From Curtobacterium sp. HSID17257 (GTDB taxonomy: Bacteria; Actinomycetota; Actinomycetes; Actinomycetales; Microbacteriaceae): a DNA stretch of 32,857 bases. Positions within the stretch are counted from its first letter, which is position 1, and every line of letters begins with the position of its first letter. Shown piece after piece: positions 17,662 through 26,621 of this stretch. The stretch is taken from positions 1 through 32,857 of the forward strand of contig NZ_RBLU01000030.1 of NCBI RefSeq assembly GCF_003989515.1, given 5' to 3'. A program made the position numbers and the translations under genes. Under the pieces are notes generated by a model that saw nothing but the letters and a program-made list of their open reading frames with translations, was not told the DNA's origin and searched no databases.

Positions 17662-18564
17662 GTGCGTTCGAATCGCCGTATACGTTGGGCGGCCGTCCCG
17701 GTGGCCGTCGGTCTGGTCATCGCACTGGCTGGCTGCACGCAGCAGCAGATGAACGGATGGCTCCCCGGGACCGAGGAGACGAAGGACGTCACGAACCACA
17801 CGAGCCGTGTCGTCGGCCTGTGGACCACCAGCTGGATCGTCCTGCTCGCGGTCGGTCTCATCGTGTGGGGCCTGATCATCTGGGCGGCGATCGTCTACCG
17901 TCGCCGCAAGGGCCAGACGGGCCTGCCGGTGCAGATGCGGTACAACATGCCGCTCGAGATCTTCTACACGATCGTGCCGCTCATCCTCGTGCTCGGATTC
18001 TTCGCCTTCACCGCGAAGGACCAGTCGGCGATCGAGAAGCCCTTCGACGACCCGGACGCCACGATCCACGTGTACGGCAAGCGCTGGGCCTGGGACTTCA
18101 ACTACATCGACAAGGACAACCCGAAGGACAGCGTCTACTACCAGGGCATCCAGGCCCAGGAAGAGGAGAACGGCGACGGCGCGATCGACGAGTCGCAGCT
18201 CCCGACGCTCTACCTGCCGGTCGGCAAGAAGGTCGAGATCGAGCTCTCCTCGCGCGACGTCGACCACTCCTTCTGGGTCATCGACTTCCTGTACAAGAAG
18301 GACATGCTCCCGGGCAAGACCAACTACGAGTACTTCATCCCGCAGAAGGAAGGCACCTACCAGGGCAAGTGTGCCGAGCTCTGCGGTGAGTACCACTCCC
18401 TGATGCTCTTCCAGGTGAAGGTCGTCTCGGACTCCGAGTACCAGCAGTACCTCGACACGCTGCGCGAGCAGGGCAAGGTCGGTCTCCTCGGCAACGAGTA
18501 CGACACCAACACGAACGAACCGAACAACCAGGCGCCGGTCGAGGCGTCGAGCGAGAACAAGTAG
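17662..18564 (+). CDS. ctaC: Cytochrome c oxidase subunit II (CtaC)
   Basis: CtaC carries the CuA centre that receives electrons from cytochrome c (in actinobacteria, from the bcc complex) and passes them to CtaD. From GTG 17662 (GAGAGG upstream) it is 300 aa, with a lipoprotein signal ending LVIALAGC (C25). Two membrane helices follow (about 54-78 and 95-115). The cupredoxin domain holds H202 (DVDHSFW) and the CuA loop C237, C241, H245 and M248 in [12 protein letters not shown]. The longer open frame to 17518 would place the signal peptide internally and is rejected. It is first of ctaC-ctaD-ctaF; the lipobox makes it a substrate of LspA. Confidence 0.96.
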   Translation: MRSNRRIRWAAVPVAVGLVIALAGCTQQQMNGWLPGTEETKDVTNHTSRVVGLWTTSWIVLLAVGLIVWGLIIWAAIVYRRRKGQTGLPVQMRYNMPLEIFYTIVPLILVLGFFAFTAKDQSAIEKPFDDPDATIHVYGKRWAWDFNYIDKDNPKDSVYYQGIQAQEEENGDGAIDESQLPTLYLPVGKKVEIELSSRDVDHSFWVIDFLYKKDMLPGKTNYEYFIPQKEGTYQGKCAELCGEYHSLMLFQVKVVSDSEYQQYLDTLREQGKVGLLGNEYDTNTNEPNNQAPVEASSENK

Positions 18565-18575
18565 GGGTCCGTCAG

Positions 18576-20312
18576 ATGACAACGTCACTCGTCGGCCAGC
18601 CGACAGCGCCGACGACGCCGGACTTCCAGGCGTCCAAGGTCGGTCGGAAGGGCAACATCATCGTCCGGTGGATCACCTCCACCGACCACAAGACCATCGG
18701 GTACATGTACCTGATCGCGTCGTTCGTCTTCTTCCTGCTCGCGGGCGTCATGGCGCTCGTGATCCGTGCGCAGCTCTTCGAGCCCGGCCTGCACGTGGTC
18801 GAGACGAAGGAGCAGTACAACCAGCTCTTCACCATGCACGGCACGATCATGCTGCTGATGTTCGCGACGCCGCTCTTCTCGGGCTTCGCGAACGCGATCA
18901 TGCCGCTGCAGATCGGTGCGCCGGACGTGGCCTTCCCGCGTCTGAACGGGTTCGCCTTCTGGCTGTACCTGTTCGGCTCGCTCATCGCCGTCGGTGGCTT
19001 CCTCACCCCGCAGGGCGCCGCGTCCTTCGGTTGGTTCGCCTACGCGCCACTGAGCGACACGACGTTCACACCGGGTCTCGGTGGAACGCTCTGGGTGTTC
19101 GGCCTCGGCATGACCGGCTTCTCGACGATCCTCGGCGCGGTGAACTTCATCACGACGATCATCACGATGCGTGCGCCGGGCATGACGATGTTCCGCATGT
19201 CGATCTTCACGTGGAACACCCTCGTGACGTCGCTGCTCGTGCTGATGGCCTTCCCGGTCCTCGCCGCCGCGCTCTTCGGCCTCGGCCTCGACCGCGTGTT
19301 CGACGCGCAGATCTACAACCCCGCCAACGGCGGTGCCCTGCTCTGGCAGCACCTGTTCTGGTTCTTCGGCCACCCCGAGGTGTACATCATCGCGCTGCCG
19401 TTCTTCGGCATCGTCTCCGAGGTCTTCCCGGTCTTCAGTCGCAAGCCGATCTTCGGGTACAAGACCCTCGTCTACGCGACCATCTCCATCGCGGCCCTGT
19501 CGGTCACGGTGTGGGCGCACCACATGTACGTGACCGGTGGCGTCCTGCTCCCGTGGTTCTCGCTCATGACGATGCTCATCGCGGTCCCGACCGGTGTGAA
19601 GATCTTCAACTGGGTCGGCACGATGTGGCGCGGTTCGGTCACGTTCGAGACCCCGCTGCTCTGGGCCGTCGGCTTCCTCATCACGTTCACGTTCGGTGGT
19701 CTCACCGGTGTGATCCTGGCGTCGCCGCCGCTCGACTTCCACGTGTCCGACTCGTACTTCGTCGTCGCGCACTTCCACTACGTGGTCTTCGGCACCGTCG
19801 TGTTCGCGATGTTCTCCGGCTTCTACTTCTGGTGGCCGAAGTGGACGGGCCGCATGCTCAACGAGCGTCTCGGCAAGATCCACTTCTGGCTGCTGTTCAT
19901 CGGCTTCCACACGACGTTCCTCATCCAGCACTGGCTGGGCGTCATCGGCATGCCGCGTCGTTACGCGACCTACCTGCCGAACGACGGGTTCACCTGGATG
20001 AACCAGCTGTCGACGATCGGCTCGATGATCCTCGCGATCTCGTTCCTGCCGTTCATCTTCAACGTCTACGTGACCGCCCGGAACGCACCGAAGGTCGCCG
20101 TGAACGACCCGTGGGGCTACGGCCGCTCGCTCGAGTGGGCGACCAGCTGCCCGCCGCCGCGCCACAACTTCACCTCCATCCCGCGGATCCGTTCCGAGTC
20201 CCCGGCGTTCGACCTGAACCACCCCGAGGCCGGTGTGCCGATCGGTGTGGGTCCGGCGAAGGACGCCCCGGATGCCCCGACCTACGACGCCGCGAAGGGC
20301 GAGGTGAAGTAA
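18576..20312 (+). CDS. ctaD: Cytochrome c oxidase subunit I (CtaD)
   Basis: CtaD is the catalytic, proton-pumping subunit of the aa3 oxidase, with heme a and the heme a3-CuB site. The 578-aa protein has about 12 membrane helices. Ligand motifs are all visible: [11 protein letters not shown] (heme a His), [15 protein letters not shown] (CuB His cross-linked to Tyr), WAHHMY (two CuB His) and [11 protein letters not shown] (heme a3 and heme a His). The tail after about residue 530 is hydrophilic. It starts at ATG 18576, 11 nt after ctaC. No ctaE (subunit III) follows; in actinobacteria it lies with the qcr genes elsewhere. Confidence 0.98.
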   Translation: MTTSLVGQPTAPTTPDFQASKVGRKGNIIVRWITSTDHKTIGYMYLIASFVFFLLAGVMALVIRAQLFEPGLHVVETKEQYNQLFTMHGTIMLLMFATPLFSGFANAIMPLQIGAPDVAFPRLNGFAFWLYLFGSLIAVGGFLTPQGAASFGWFAYAPLSDTTFTPGLGGTLWVFGLGMTGFSTILGAVNFITTIITMRAPGMTMFRMSIFTWNTLVTSLLVLMAFPVLAAALFGLGLDRVFDAQIYNPANGGALLWQHLFWFFGHPEVYIIALPFFGIVSEVFPVFSRKPIFGYKTLVYATISIAALSVTVWAHHMYVTGGVLLPWFSLMTMLIAVPTGVKIFNWVGTMWRGSVTFETPLLWAVGFLITFTFGGLTGVILASPPLDFHVSDSYFVVAHFHYVVFGTVVFAMFSGFYFWWPKWTGRMLNERLGKIHFWLLFIGFHTTFLIQHWLGVIGMPRRYATYLPNDGFTWMNQLSTIGSMILAISFLPFIFNVYVTARNAPKVAVNDPWGYGRSLEWATSCPPPRHNFTSIPRIRSESPAFDLNHPEAGVPIGVGPAKDAPDAPTYDAAKGEVK

Positions 20313-20316
20313 GGCG

Positions 20317-20733
20317 ATGCGCGCCAACACCAACCTGTTCTGGATCCTGTTCGTCTTCTTCATCCTCGCGGATGCCGCGTACACCATCTGGGCGCTGATC
20401 TACTACGGCCGCCCGGAGTGGGTGGGCACCGTGGCGATCGGCCTCACCGGGATCATGTCCGCGTTCATCGCGTTCTACCTCGGCAAGGTGATGTCGTCGC
20501 AGGGCGGTGTCCTCCCCGAGGACCGTCCGGACGCGAACATCGAGGACGGCGACGCCGAGCTCGGGCACTTCAGCCCGTGGTCGTGGTGGCCGATCCTGCT
20601 CGCCGGTTCGACGGCCATCTGCTTCCTCGGCCTCGCAGCCGGCCTGTGGATCGTGCCGATCGGGCTCGCGCTCGTGACCGTCACGCTCGTCGGCTGGGTC
20701 TACGAGTACTACCGCGGCAACTTCGGACACTGA
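20317..20733 (+). CDS. ctaF: Actinobacterial cytochrome c oxidase subunit IV (CtaF)
   Basis: CtaF is a small membrane subunit found in the actinobacterial bcc-aa3 supercomplex. The 138-aa protein has four hydrophobic helices (about residues 6-27, 36-56, 90-108 and 110-128) with a charged loop between the second and third (PEDRPDANIEDGDAELGHFS). It starts with MRANTNLFWILFVFF, typical of the family (PF12270). It begins 4 nt after the ctaD stop and is followed by the operon terminator. The four-helix pattern and position make the assignment firm. Confidence 0.93.
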   Translation: MRANTNLFWILFVFFILADAAYTIWALIYYGRPEWVGTVAIGLTGIMSAFIAFYLGKVMSSQGGVLPEDRPDANIEDGDAELGHFSPWSWWPILLAGSTAICFLGLAAGLWIVPIGLALVTVTLVGWVYEYYRGNFGH

Positions 20734-20747
20734 TCCGATCCACCTGA

Positions 20748-20785
20748 CACCTCGGGCGGCACCACATCCGGTGCCGCCCGAGGTG
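20748..20785 (+). terminator. Strong terminator of ctaCDF
   Basis: A perfect 16-bp stem (20748-20763 with 20770-20785) around ACATCC, 15 nt after the ctaF stop. Very GC-rich with no T-run, as usual for this group. It separates the oxidase operon from zwf. Confidence 0.8.
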
Positions 20786-20920
20786 CGTCCGGGGCCCGTA
20801 CCCCACCCGGACCGAGCTCTCGGCCGGCAGCGGGTATCCCGGAACCACAGGGAATCAACCGGCCCGTACGCGGCTTGACCCGTGCGGACCCCGCAACCAC
20901 AGCGAAAGGACTCACCTCCG

Positions 20921-22294
20921 GTGACCGACAAGCGCACCCTCATCATCTTCGGCGCGACGGGCGACCTCGCCTCCCGCCTGCTGCTCCCGGGACTCGGAAC
21001 GTTCCTGCAGAGCGGTCGAGCGGTCCCCGTCCAGCTGATCGGCACGGGCCGCAGCGCCCGCAGCGCGGAGCAGTGGAAGGACGTCGTCACGAAGTCCTTC
21101 GCGTCGCAGGACGTCAAGGGTCCCGAGGTCGACGCGACCCTCGAGTCCACGACCTTCATCCAGGGCGACCCGACCGACCCCGAGCACCTCAAGGCGCTGC
21201 TCGACGCGGCCGAGGCCGAGCCCATCCTGTACTTCGCGCTGCCGCCGCAGATCGCGTCGGACATCTGCGAGGCGCTGCAGGGCGTCGAGCTGCCCGAGGG
21301 CACGACCCTGGCGTTCGAGAAGCCCTTCGGCACCGACGTCGCCAGCGCCGAGGCCCTGAACAAGACCGTGCTCGAGCTCGTCCCCGAGGAGCGCGTGCAC
21401 CGCACCGACCACTTCCTCGGTCGCACGACGGTCCTGAACATCATCGGTCTGCGCTTCGCGAACCGTCTGTTCGAGCCGATCTGGAACGCGGACAACATCG
21501 AGAAGGTCGACGTCTTCTACGACGAGACGCTCGGGCTCGAGAACCGTGCGCAGTACTACGACGAGGCCGGTGCCCTGGTCGACATGATCCAGTCGCACCT
21601 GCTGCAGATCCTCGGCCTCGTGACGATGGACGCCCCGGCCGCCATCGACGCCGTCGAGTTCCGCTCCTCGCTCGCCCGTGTCCTCCGGTCGACCCGCCTC
21701 AAGGGCGACGACCCGAAGATCGCCTCGCGCCGCGCCGTCTACACGGCCGGCACGATCGACGGCAAGGAACTGCCGTCGTACCAGGACGAGGACGGCGTCG
21801 ACAAGTCGCGCGAGACGGAGACGCTCGCCGAGATCCAGGTCGAGGTGGACACCGCCCGCTGGAAGGGCGTGCCCTTCACCCTCCGGTCCGGCAAGGCGCT
21901 CGGCGCCAGCCGCAAGGAGGTCCTCATCACCTTCAAGCCCGTCACGCGCCTGCCCTCCGGTCTGTCCGGTCGGCCGAAGGCGGACACGCTGCGCATCGTC
22001 CTGAACCCGGACGAGATCGAGCTGAGCGTGTCGGCGAACGGCGGCGGCAACCCGTTCGAGATGGGGCAGGTCACCCTGTCGTCGTCCTTCGACGACGGCG
22101 AGCTCACCCCGTACGGCGAGGTCCTCAACGGCATCTTCCACGACGACCCGCTGCTCTCGATCCGCGGCGACGTGGCGGAGCGCTGCTGGGAGATCGTCGA
22201 GCCGGTCGTGGACGCCTGGAAGTCGGGCGACGTCCCGCTCGAGGAGTACCGCGCGGGTTCGCGCGGCCCGGCGGACTGGGAGTCGTCGTCCTGA
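20921..22294 (+). CDS. zwf: Glucose-6-phosphate dehydrogenase family protein with altered active-site motif
   Basis: G6PD oxidises glucose 6-phosphate to 6-phosphogluconolactone with NADP+, entering the pentose phosphate pathway. From GTG 20921 it is 457 aa, near the short end for the family. The Rossmann loop FGATGDLASRLLLPGL (9-24), EKPFGTD, YYDEAGALVDM and the catalytic-base His in QSHLLQIL are present. The active-site signature, normally DHYLGKE, reads D163-H164-F-L-G-R168-T169: the phosphate-binding Lys is Arg and the following acidic residue is Thr. It stands alone, not with tal, opcA or pgl as is usual in actinobacteria. It may be a divergent paralogue with another sugar phosphate. GAAAGGA lies about 10 nt upstream; a longer frame to 20882 is less likely. 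Confidence 0.85.
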   Translation: MTDKRTLIIFGATGDLASRLLLPGLGTFLQSGRAVPVQLIGTGRSARSAEQWKDVVTKSFASQDVKGPEVDATLESTTFIQGDPTDPEHLKALLDAAEAEPILYFALPPQIASDICEALQGVELPEGTTLAFEKPFGTDVASAEALNKTVLELVPEERVHRTDHFLGRTTVLNIIGLRFANRLFEPIWNADNIEKVDVFYDETLGLENRAQYYDEAGALVDMIQSHLLQILGLVTMDAPAAIDAVEFRSSLARVLRSTRLKGDDPKIASRRAVYTAGTIDGKELPSYQDEDGVDKSRETETLAEIQVEVDTARWKGVPFTLRSGKALGASRKEVLITFKPVTRLPSGLSGRPKADTLRIVLNPDEIELSVSANGGGNPFEMGQVTLSSSFDDGELTPYGEVLNGIFHDDPLLSIRGDVAERCWEIVEPVVDAWKSGDVPLEEYRAGSRGPADWESSS

Positions 22295-22323
22295 CGGACG
22301 CCGTCTCCTGACGGACCCACCTG

Positions 22324-22369
22324 ACGGACGGGAGGCACGGTGCCAGCTGGCACCGTGCCTCCCGTCCGT
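22324..22369. repeat. GGACGGGAGGC palindrome, copy 3 (convergent terminator position)
   Basis: A perfect 46-bp palindrome (arms 22324-22346 and 22347-22369). The outer 13 bp match the other two intergenic copies; the inner part (ACGGTGCCAG/CTGGCACCGT) is unique. It is preceded by three spaced copies of CCTGACGGAC (22290-22330). It lies 30 nt after zwf and before the 3' end of the GH15 gene, so it is well placed as a bidirectional terminator. Confidence 0.85.
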
Positions 22370-22458
22370 TCGTCCGGCGTGTCTCCGTCACCGCGGCGGG
22401 GTTGCTGCCCATCGCACCTGACCTGGACGACCGATCCGCGCATCGGAAGCAGGAAGGA

Positions 22459-22553
22459 ACGGCCTCCCTTGCGCGGAACGGTCCCCCTTGCGCGGAACAG
22501 CCTCCCTCACGCGGAACAGCCTCCCTCACGCGGAACTGCCTCCTTCGCGCGAG
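22459..22553. repeat. 19-bp tandem repeat, five units
   Basis: Five contiguous 19-bp units start at 22459, 22478, 22497, 22516 and 22535, with consensus ACAGCCTCCCTCACGCGGA. Units 3 and 4 are identical; units 1 and 2 share CTTGCGCGGA; unit 5 is the most diverged. There are no spacers, so this is not a CRISPR array. It lies between the zwf palindrome and the GH15 stop. On the - strand each unit reads as a purine-rich GAGGGAGG segment. Confidence 0.85.
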
Positions 22554-22591
22554 ACGGCCGAGCGCGAGACCGCGGTGCGCGAGCGGGCTCC

Positions 22592-24478
22592 TCAGGAGGG
22601 GGCGCCGGCCCGACGGCCGCCGCCGGTCCAGGACCGCGTGCCCCCGTCGTGCACGGCGAGCCGCGTCCGGTGTCCCGACGAGGTGCCGCGCGCGCGGGCG
22701 ATCGCGTCCGCCGCGGACACGAGCGTCAGGTGGGAGAGCACCTGCGGCGTGTTCCCGATGTGGTGGCCGGTGGCGACGTCGATCTCCTCCGAGAGCATGC
22801 CGACGTCGTTCGTGTACCCGACGAGCACGTCCATCAGGCGTTCGGCGTCCTCGACGCGTCCGGAGGCGGCGTACTGCTCGACGAGCCAGAACGAGCACGC
22901 GAGGAACGGGTGCTCGCTGCCGGACAGGCCGTCGAAGCCCGACGTGGTCCGGTACCGCAGCACGAGGCCGTGGTCGCCCACGCGCAGGTCCTGTTCGATC
23001 GCCGCGACCGTGCCCGTCATCCTCGGGTCGTCGGCGTGCAGGTACCCGATCTGCGGCAGGACGAGCAGGCTCGCGTCGACCTCGTCGGTGTCGTAGTGCT
23101 GCCGGTAGCTGCCACGCTCGGCGTTCCAGCCGTGCTCCTCGATCTCGGCGCGGACCTCGTCGCGCAGGCGGCGCCAGCGGTCGACCGGGCCCTCGAGACC
23201 GAACTCCTCGACGGCGGCGACCCCGCGGTCGAAGGCCGCCCAGATCATCGCCCGCGAGTGCGTGAAGTGCCGCCGCGGCCCGCGCATCTCCCAGATGCCG
23301 TTGTCCGGTTGCTGCCAGTGCTCCTCGACGTACCCGAGCAGGGCACGCTGCAGCGCCCACGAGTCGGCGTTCTCCTCGACGCCGAGCTCGCGGGCGTCGT
23401 GCAGGGCTGCCAGGACCTCGCCGAAGACGTCGCCCTGGTACTGCGTCGACGCACCGTTGCCGAGCCGCACCGGCGTCGAGTCGAGGTAGCCGGGGAGCTC
23501 GTCGAGCGTGCGTTCGGGGAGTTCGCGTTCGCCGGCGATGCCGTACATGATCTGCACGTCGGCCGGGTCGCCGGCGATCGCGCGGAGCAACCACCCCCGC
23601 CAGTGCATCGCCTCGTCCCGGTACCCGTGGGCGATGAGCGACGCGAGTGCGAGGGACGCGTCCCGGAGCCAGACGTAGCGGTAGTCCCAGTTGCGTTCGC
23701 CACCCGGGTCCTCCGGGAGGCTCGTGGTCGCGGCCGCCACGACGCCGCCGGTCTGTCCGTGGGTCATCGCACGGAGCAGCAACAGGGAGCGTCGGCTCGC
23801 CTCGGCGTACGGACCCTCGGTGTGCGCGGTCGCCATCCAGTCGCGCCACCAGCGTTCCGTCGCCTGCAGGGCGGCGTCGACGTCGAGCGGCTCCGGCGGC
23901 TCGCGGTGCGACGGGTACCAGGTGAGGACCGTGTCGACGACGTCGCCGTCGTGCACGGTGACGGTGTGGGTGTGCCGGTGGTCGTCGGCCCGGAAGCGGA
24001 CGCCGCGGACGACGACGGAGCCCGGGCCGGCGGTCGCCAGGAGCGCGGGGTCCTCGTCGCCGCCGATCTGGCGGACCCAGGGGAGCGCACGGGCGTAGTC
24101 GAAGCGGATGCGGAGCGACTGTTCGATCTCCACGGAGCCCCGCAGCCCGCGGACCCGACGGACGATCGCCGCGCGGTGGGCGCCGATCGGCATGAGGTCG
24201 GTGACCTCGACGACGCCGGTCGACGTCGTCCACACGGTGGAGAGCACGAGGGTGTCCGGGTGGTGGTGCCGCGTGCTCGTGGCGTCCGGGGCGGTGGGGC
24301 GGAGCGACCAGTGCCCGTGGTCCTCGGTGCCGAGCAGCGACGCGAACGTCGACGGGCTGTCGAAGCGCGGCAGGCACGCCCAGTCGATCGTCCCGTCGCG
24401 GCCGACCAGGGCTGCCGTGTGGGTGTCGCCGATGAGGGCGTGGTCCTCGATGCGGTTCGGCGGGGTCGCGGTGCTCAT
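22592..24478 (-). CDS. Glycoside hydrolase family 15 protein (trehalase/glucoamylase-like)
   Basis: GH15 enzymes hydrolyse terminal alpha-glucosidic bonds; actinobacterial members include trehalases and glucoamylases. From ATG 24478 (AGGA about 7 nt upstream on the - strand) the protein is 628 aa with no signal peptide, so it is cytosolic. The N-terminal beta-domain begins RIEDHALIGDTHTAALVGRD and DGTIDWACLPRFDSPS. The (alpha/alpha)6 barrel has the hallmark NWDYRYVWLRDASL, the probable catalytic-acid region IAGERELPERTLDELPGY, and FLACSFWLVEQYA with a probable catalytic-base Glu. I cannot separate trehalase from glucoamylase from sequence alone; trehalase is favoured by the cytosolic location. 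The App1 gene lies directly upstream on the same strand, 88 nt away. Confidence 0.9.
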   Translation of the reverse strand: MSTATPPNRIEDHALIGDTHTAALVGRDGTIDWACLPRFDSPSTFASLLGTEDHGHWSLRPTAPDATSTRHHHPDTLVLSTVWTTSTGVVEVTDLMPIGAHRAAIVRRVRGLRGSVEIEQSLRIRFDYARALPWVRQIGGDEDPALLATAGPGSVVVRGVRFRADDHRHTHTVTVHDGDVVDTVLTWYPSHREPPEPLDVDAALQATERWWRDWMATAHTEGPYAEASRRSLLLLRAMTHGQTGGVVAAATTSLPEDPGGERNWDYRYVWLRDASLALASLIAHGYRDEAMHWRGWLLRAIAGDPADVQIMYGIAGERELPERTLDELPGYLDSTPVRLGNGASTQYQGDVFGEVLAALHDARELGVEENADSWALQRALLGYVEEHWQQPDNGIWEMRGPRRHFTHSRAMIWAAFDRGVAAVEEFGLEGPVDRWRRLRDEVRAEIEEHGWNAERGSYRQHYDTDEVDASLLVLPQIGYLHADDPRMTGTVAAIEQDLRVGDHGLVLRYRTTSGFDGLSGSEHPFLACSFWLVEQYAASGRVEDAERLMDVLVGYTNDVGMLSEEIDVATGHHIGNTPQVLSHLTLVSAADAIARARGTSSGHRTRLAVHDGGTRSWTGGGRRAGAPS

Positions 24479-24566
24479 GGCTCGATCCTGGCACCGGCGG
24501 CCGTCGTGCGGCCCTACGGCGCTGAAGGTGTGCACAGCGCAGCCGTCGGATCTGCCTGTGCAGGGA

Positions 24567-25631
24567 TCAGAGCGGCGCGGACGGGTCGGCGTCGACGAGA
24601 CCGACGCGGTCGAGTTCCGACCACATGCCGGCACCGTCCGGGGCGTACACCCACGGAGCGGAACCGGCGCGCGTGCGCTCCTGCGCGCGCGAGCGGCCAC
24701 CGGCGAGGACCGCCTCGCTCGTGGACAGCTGCCGGATCGCGACACCGGCCACGTTCTCCGGGTGCTCGCGCGCGAACTCGCCGTAGAGGCTCTCGTCGTG
24801 CTGCCCGTCGTCACCGACCAACAGCCACTGCACGTCCGGGAAGTCACTGGCGAGCCGCCGGAGGTTCTCCTGCTTGTGGAGCTGACCGCTCCGGAAGAAC
24901 CGGTCGTGGGTCGGGCCCCAGTCCGTCAGCAGGAGCGTGCCCGACGGGTACATGTTCCGCGTCAGGAAGCGCTGCAGCGTCGGTGCCACGTTCCACGCGC
25001 CCGTGGAGAGGTACACGGTGGGAGCGCCGGGGTGCTGCGCGAGGACGCGCTCGTAGAGCACGGACATCCCCGGGACGGGGCGGCGGGCGTGCTCGGTCAG
25101 GACGAACGAGTTCCACGCCGCGAGCATCGGGCGGGGGAGCGACGTCACCATGACGGTGTCGTCGATGTCGGAGAGCAGGCCGAAGCGCGTGGCCGGGTCG
25201 ACGATGAAGACGTCGGCCTCGACGTCGCGCATCCCACCGGCCGAAAGCCGCACCGTCTGCCATCCGGGTTCGAGGTCGATCGGGACCTTCACGTCGACCA
25301 CGCCGCCGCGGTCGGACTGCACCACGTGGGTCGTGCCACCGGCCGTCACGGTGACCTCGGCGTCGTCGACGGCGACGCTCGTGAAGCTCCGCCAGCCGCG
25401 CACGCCGTAGTACGAGGCGTCGGACGCCAGACCGCGACGGGTCAGCAGCACCCGGCAGAGCACGCGGATCCAGCCCGGTGCCCCGTAGCCCGTGTAGGGG
25501 ATCACGGTCGGCACCAGGCCGCGCCGTCGCGCCCGGTGCTCGCGGAACTCCTGGACGGCGTCTTCGATCCGGGCGGCCCGGTGGAGGATCGGTTCGGCCA
25601 ACGACGGCTCGTGGGGCGTCGGGTCGGGCAT
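24567..25631 (-). CDS. App1/DUF2183 phosphatase-domain protein
   Basis: From ATG 25631 the protein is 354 aa. The C-terminal half matches the App1 (DUF2183) phosphatidate phosphatase-like domain, a HAD-type fold: DIDDTVM (155-161) is the DxDxT catalytic motif, followed by YLSTGAWNVAPTLQRFL, LLLTDWGPT and KQENLRRLASDFP, and WLLVGDDGQHDESLYGEFA. The N-terminal half (about 40-140) contains a beta-rich region (VAVDDAEVTVTAGG). The yeast founding member dephosphorylates phosphatidic acid; bacterial substrates are uncertain. No signal peptide is seen. The open frame extends upstream to 25772, but the ATG is preceded by AAGGATGGAG and gives a sensible N-terminus. Confidence 0.85.
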   Translation of the reverse strand: MPDPTPHEPSLAEPILHRAARIEDAVQEFREHRARRRGLVPTVIPYTGYGAPGWIRVLCRVLLTRRGLASDASYYGVRGWRSFTSVAVDDAEVTVTAGGTTHVVQSDRGGVVDVKVPIDLEPGWQTVRLSAGGMRDVEADVFIVDPATRFGLLSDIDDTVMVTSLPRPMLAAWNSFVLTEHARRPVPGMSVLYERVLAQHPGAPTVYLSTGAWNVAPTLQRFLTRNMYPSGTLLLTDWGPTHDRFFRSGQLHKQENLRRLASDFPDVQWLLVGDDGQHDESLYGEFAREHPENVAGVAIRQLSTSEAVLAGGRSRAQERTRAGSAPWVYAPDGAGMWSELDRVGLVDADPSAPL

Positions 25632-25664
25632 GACTCCATCCTTCCACGCGGGCGACGTCGGCGG

Positions 25665-25681
25665 CGGTCGGTGGACGACCG
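25665..25681. promoter_or_regulatory. Short inverted repeat between App1 and TetR genes
   Basis: CGGTCG (25665-25670) and CGACCG (25676-25681) flank GTGGA in the 152-bp divergent gap. Size and position would suit a TetR-type operator, but such a repeat is also likely by chance in GC-rich DNA. Confidence 0.25.
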
Positions 25682-25783
25682 GAACGGGGTGAGTCGCAGC
25701 GATGTTCCAGCCGGTCTGTGCCAGAGTCCTTCCCGTCGCTTCCCACATGACCGCGCTCCGACAGGAGTGCAAGAGGAGAACAC

Positions 25784-26431
25784 GTGCTCGTCACCGAGGT
25801 ATCGAACGCACTGCCGGGGGGATCATCACTGCTCAGGAACGAGCCGGTCCAAGCCCGCAGTTCGGCGCGCCTCGCGGGACTCCTCGACGCCGCGGCGGCC
25901 GTGATCGACGAGATCGGCTTCGAACGGCTGACCACCGCGATGGTCGCCGAGCGCGCGGGGGCGTCGATCGGCACGGTCTACCGGTACTTCCCGGACCGCA
26001 TCGCCGTGGTCGAGGCGCTGGCGATCCGGAGCACGCAGCGACTCGCCGAGCGCTTCCTCACCGCCCTCGACGAGAGCGACGCCACCACGTGGCAGGACGC
26101 GCACGACGCGCTGATCGACGCGACCGTCGAGATGTACCGCTCGGAGCCGGGCTTCCGCGCGATCCGCTTCGGCGATCCCGCGGACACCGGCACCGGTGAC
26201 GCCGAGGACCGCATGGCCGCGCTGGGGGCGGCCGTCGCGCAGGTCCTGCACGACCGCTTCGGCTACCCGCTCGGCGAGCGTCCGGAGCGCGCCTGGGTCG
26301 TGCTGGCCGAGTCCGCGCACGCCGTCATCGCCCGAGCGCTCCGCGACCGGTCCGCTCCCGACACCGCGCTCATCGAGGAGTACCGAACGATGAGCCGTGC
26401 GCACCTCGAGGCGGTCGCAGCGGCCGCCTGA
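25784..26431 (+). CDS. TetR/AcrR family transcriptional regulator
   Basis: A 215-aa one-component regulator. The N-terminal helix-turn-helix lies at about residues 24-70 (ARLAGLLDAAAAVIDEIGFE, then TTAMVAERAGASIGTVYRYF with the typical YRYFPDR recognition helix). The C-terminal ligand domain (about 80-210) is alpha-helical and not recognisable as a subclass. The GTG start at 25784 follows AGGAGA. It diverges from the App1 gene and runs in the same direction as the osmolyte importer, from which a terminator and a separate promoter divide it, so which neighbour it controls is open. Ligand unknown. Confidence 0.92.
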   Translation: MLVTEVSNALPGGSSLLRNEPVQARSSARLAGLLDAAAAVIDEIGFERLTTAMVAERAGASIGTVYRYFPDRIAVVEALAIRSTQRLAERFLTALDESDATTWQDAHDALIDATVEMYRSEPGFRAIRFGDPADTGTGDAEDRMAALGAAVAQVLHDRFGYPLGERPERAWVVLAESAHAVIARALRDRSAPDTALIEEYRTMSRAHLEAVAAAA

Positions 26432-26484
26432 GCCGCGGTCGGTCCGCGCGCGACGCGCCCGGCCGACGCACCGGACCATCCACC

Positions 26485-26519
26485 GACGCCCGTGCTCCCG
26501 AACAGGGAGTGCGGGCGTC
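26485..26519 (+). terminator. Hairpin terminator after the TetR gene
   Basis: A 15-bp stem (26485-26499 with 26505-26519, two G-U pairs) around GAACA, followed by GTTGTCC. It lies 53 nt after the TetR stop. Confidence 0.7.
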
Positions 26520-26575
26520 GTTGTCCGCGAGCCGTCATGACGGGTCACGGTCGAACGCTGTCCTCGATGCGCGGG

Positions 26576-26581
26576 TACGCT
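26576..26581 (+). promoter_or_regulatory. Candidate -10 box for the osmolyte ABC operon
   Basis: TACGCT is preceded by TCGAAC (26551-26556), a weak -35 with a 19-nt spacer. The expected leader is about 34 nt and carries GAAGGG 7 nt before the ATG at 26622. Confidence 0.4.
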
Positions 26582-26621
26582 CGTGCGGAGTCGGGCTACC
26601 TCCGAACAGAAGGGCACCCAC

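Noticed and set aside
22459..22553. CRISPR array
   Set aside because: Units are 19 bp and contiguous, with no spacers and no cas genes nearby.
24108..25904. A 598-aa + strand frame across the GH15 and App1 genes
   Set aside because: It lies opposite two proteins with intact catalytic motifs and has no family features of its own.
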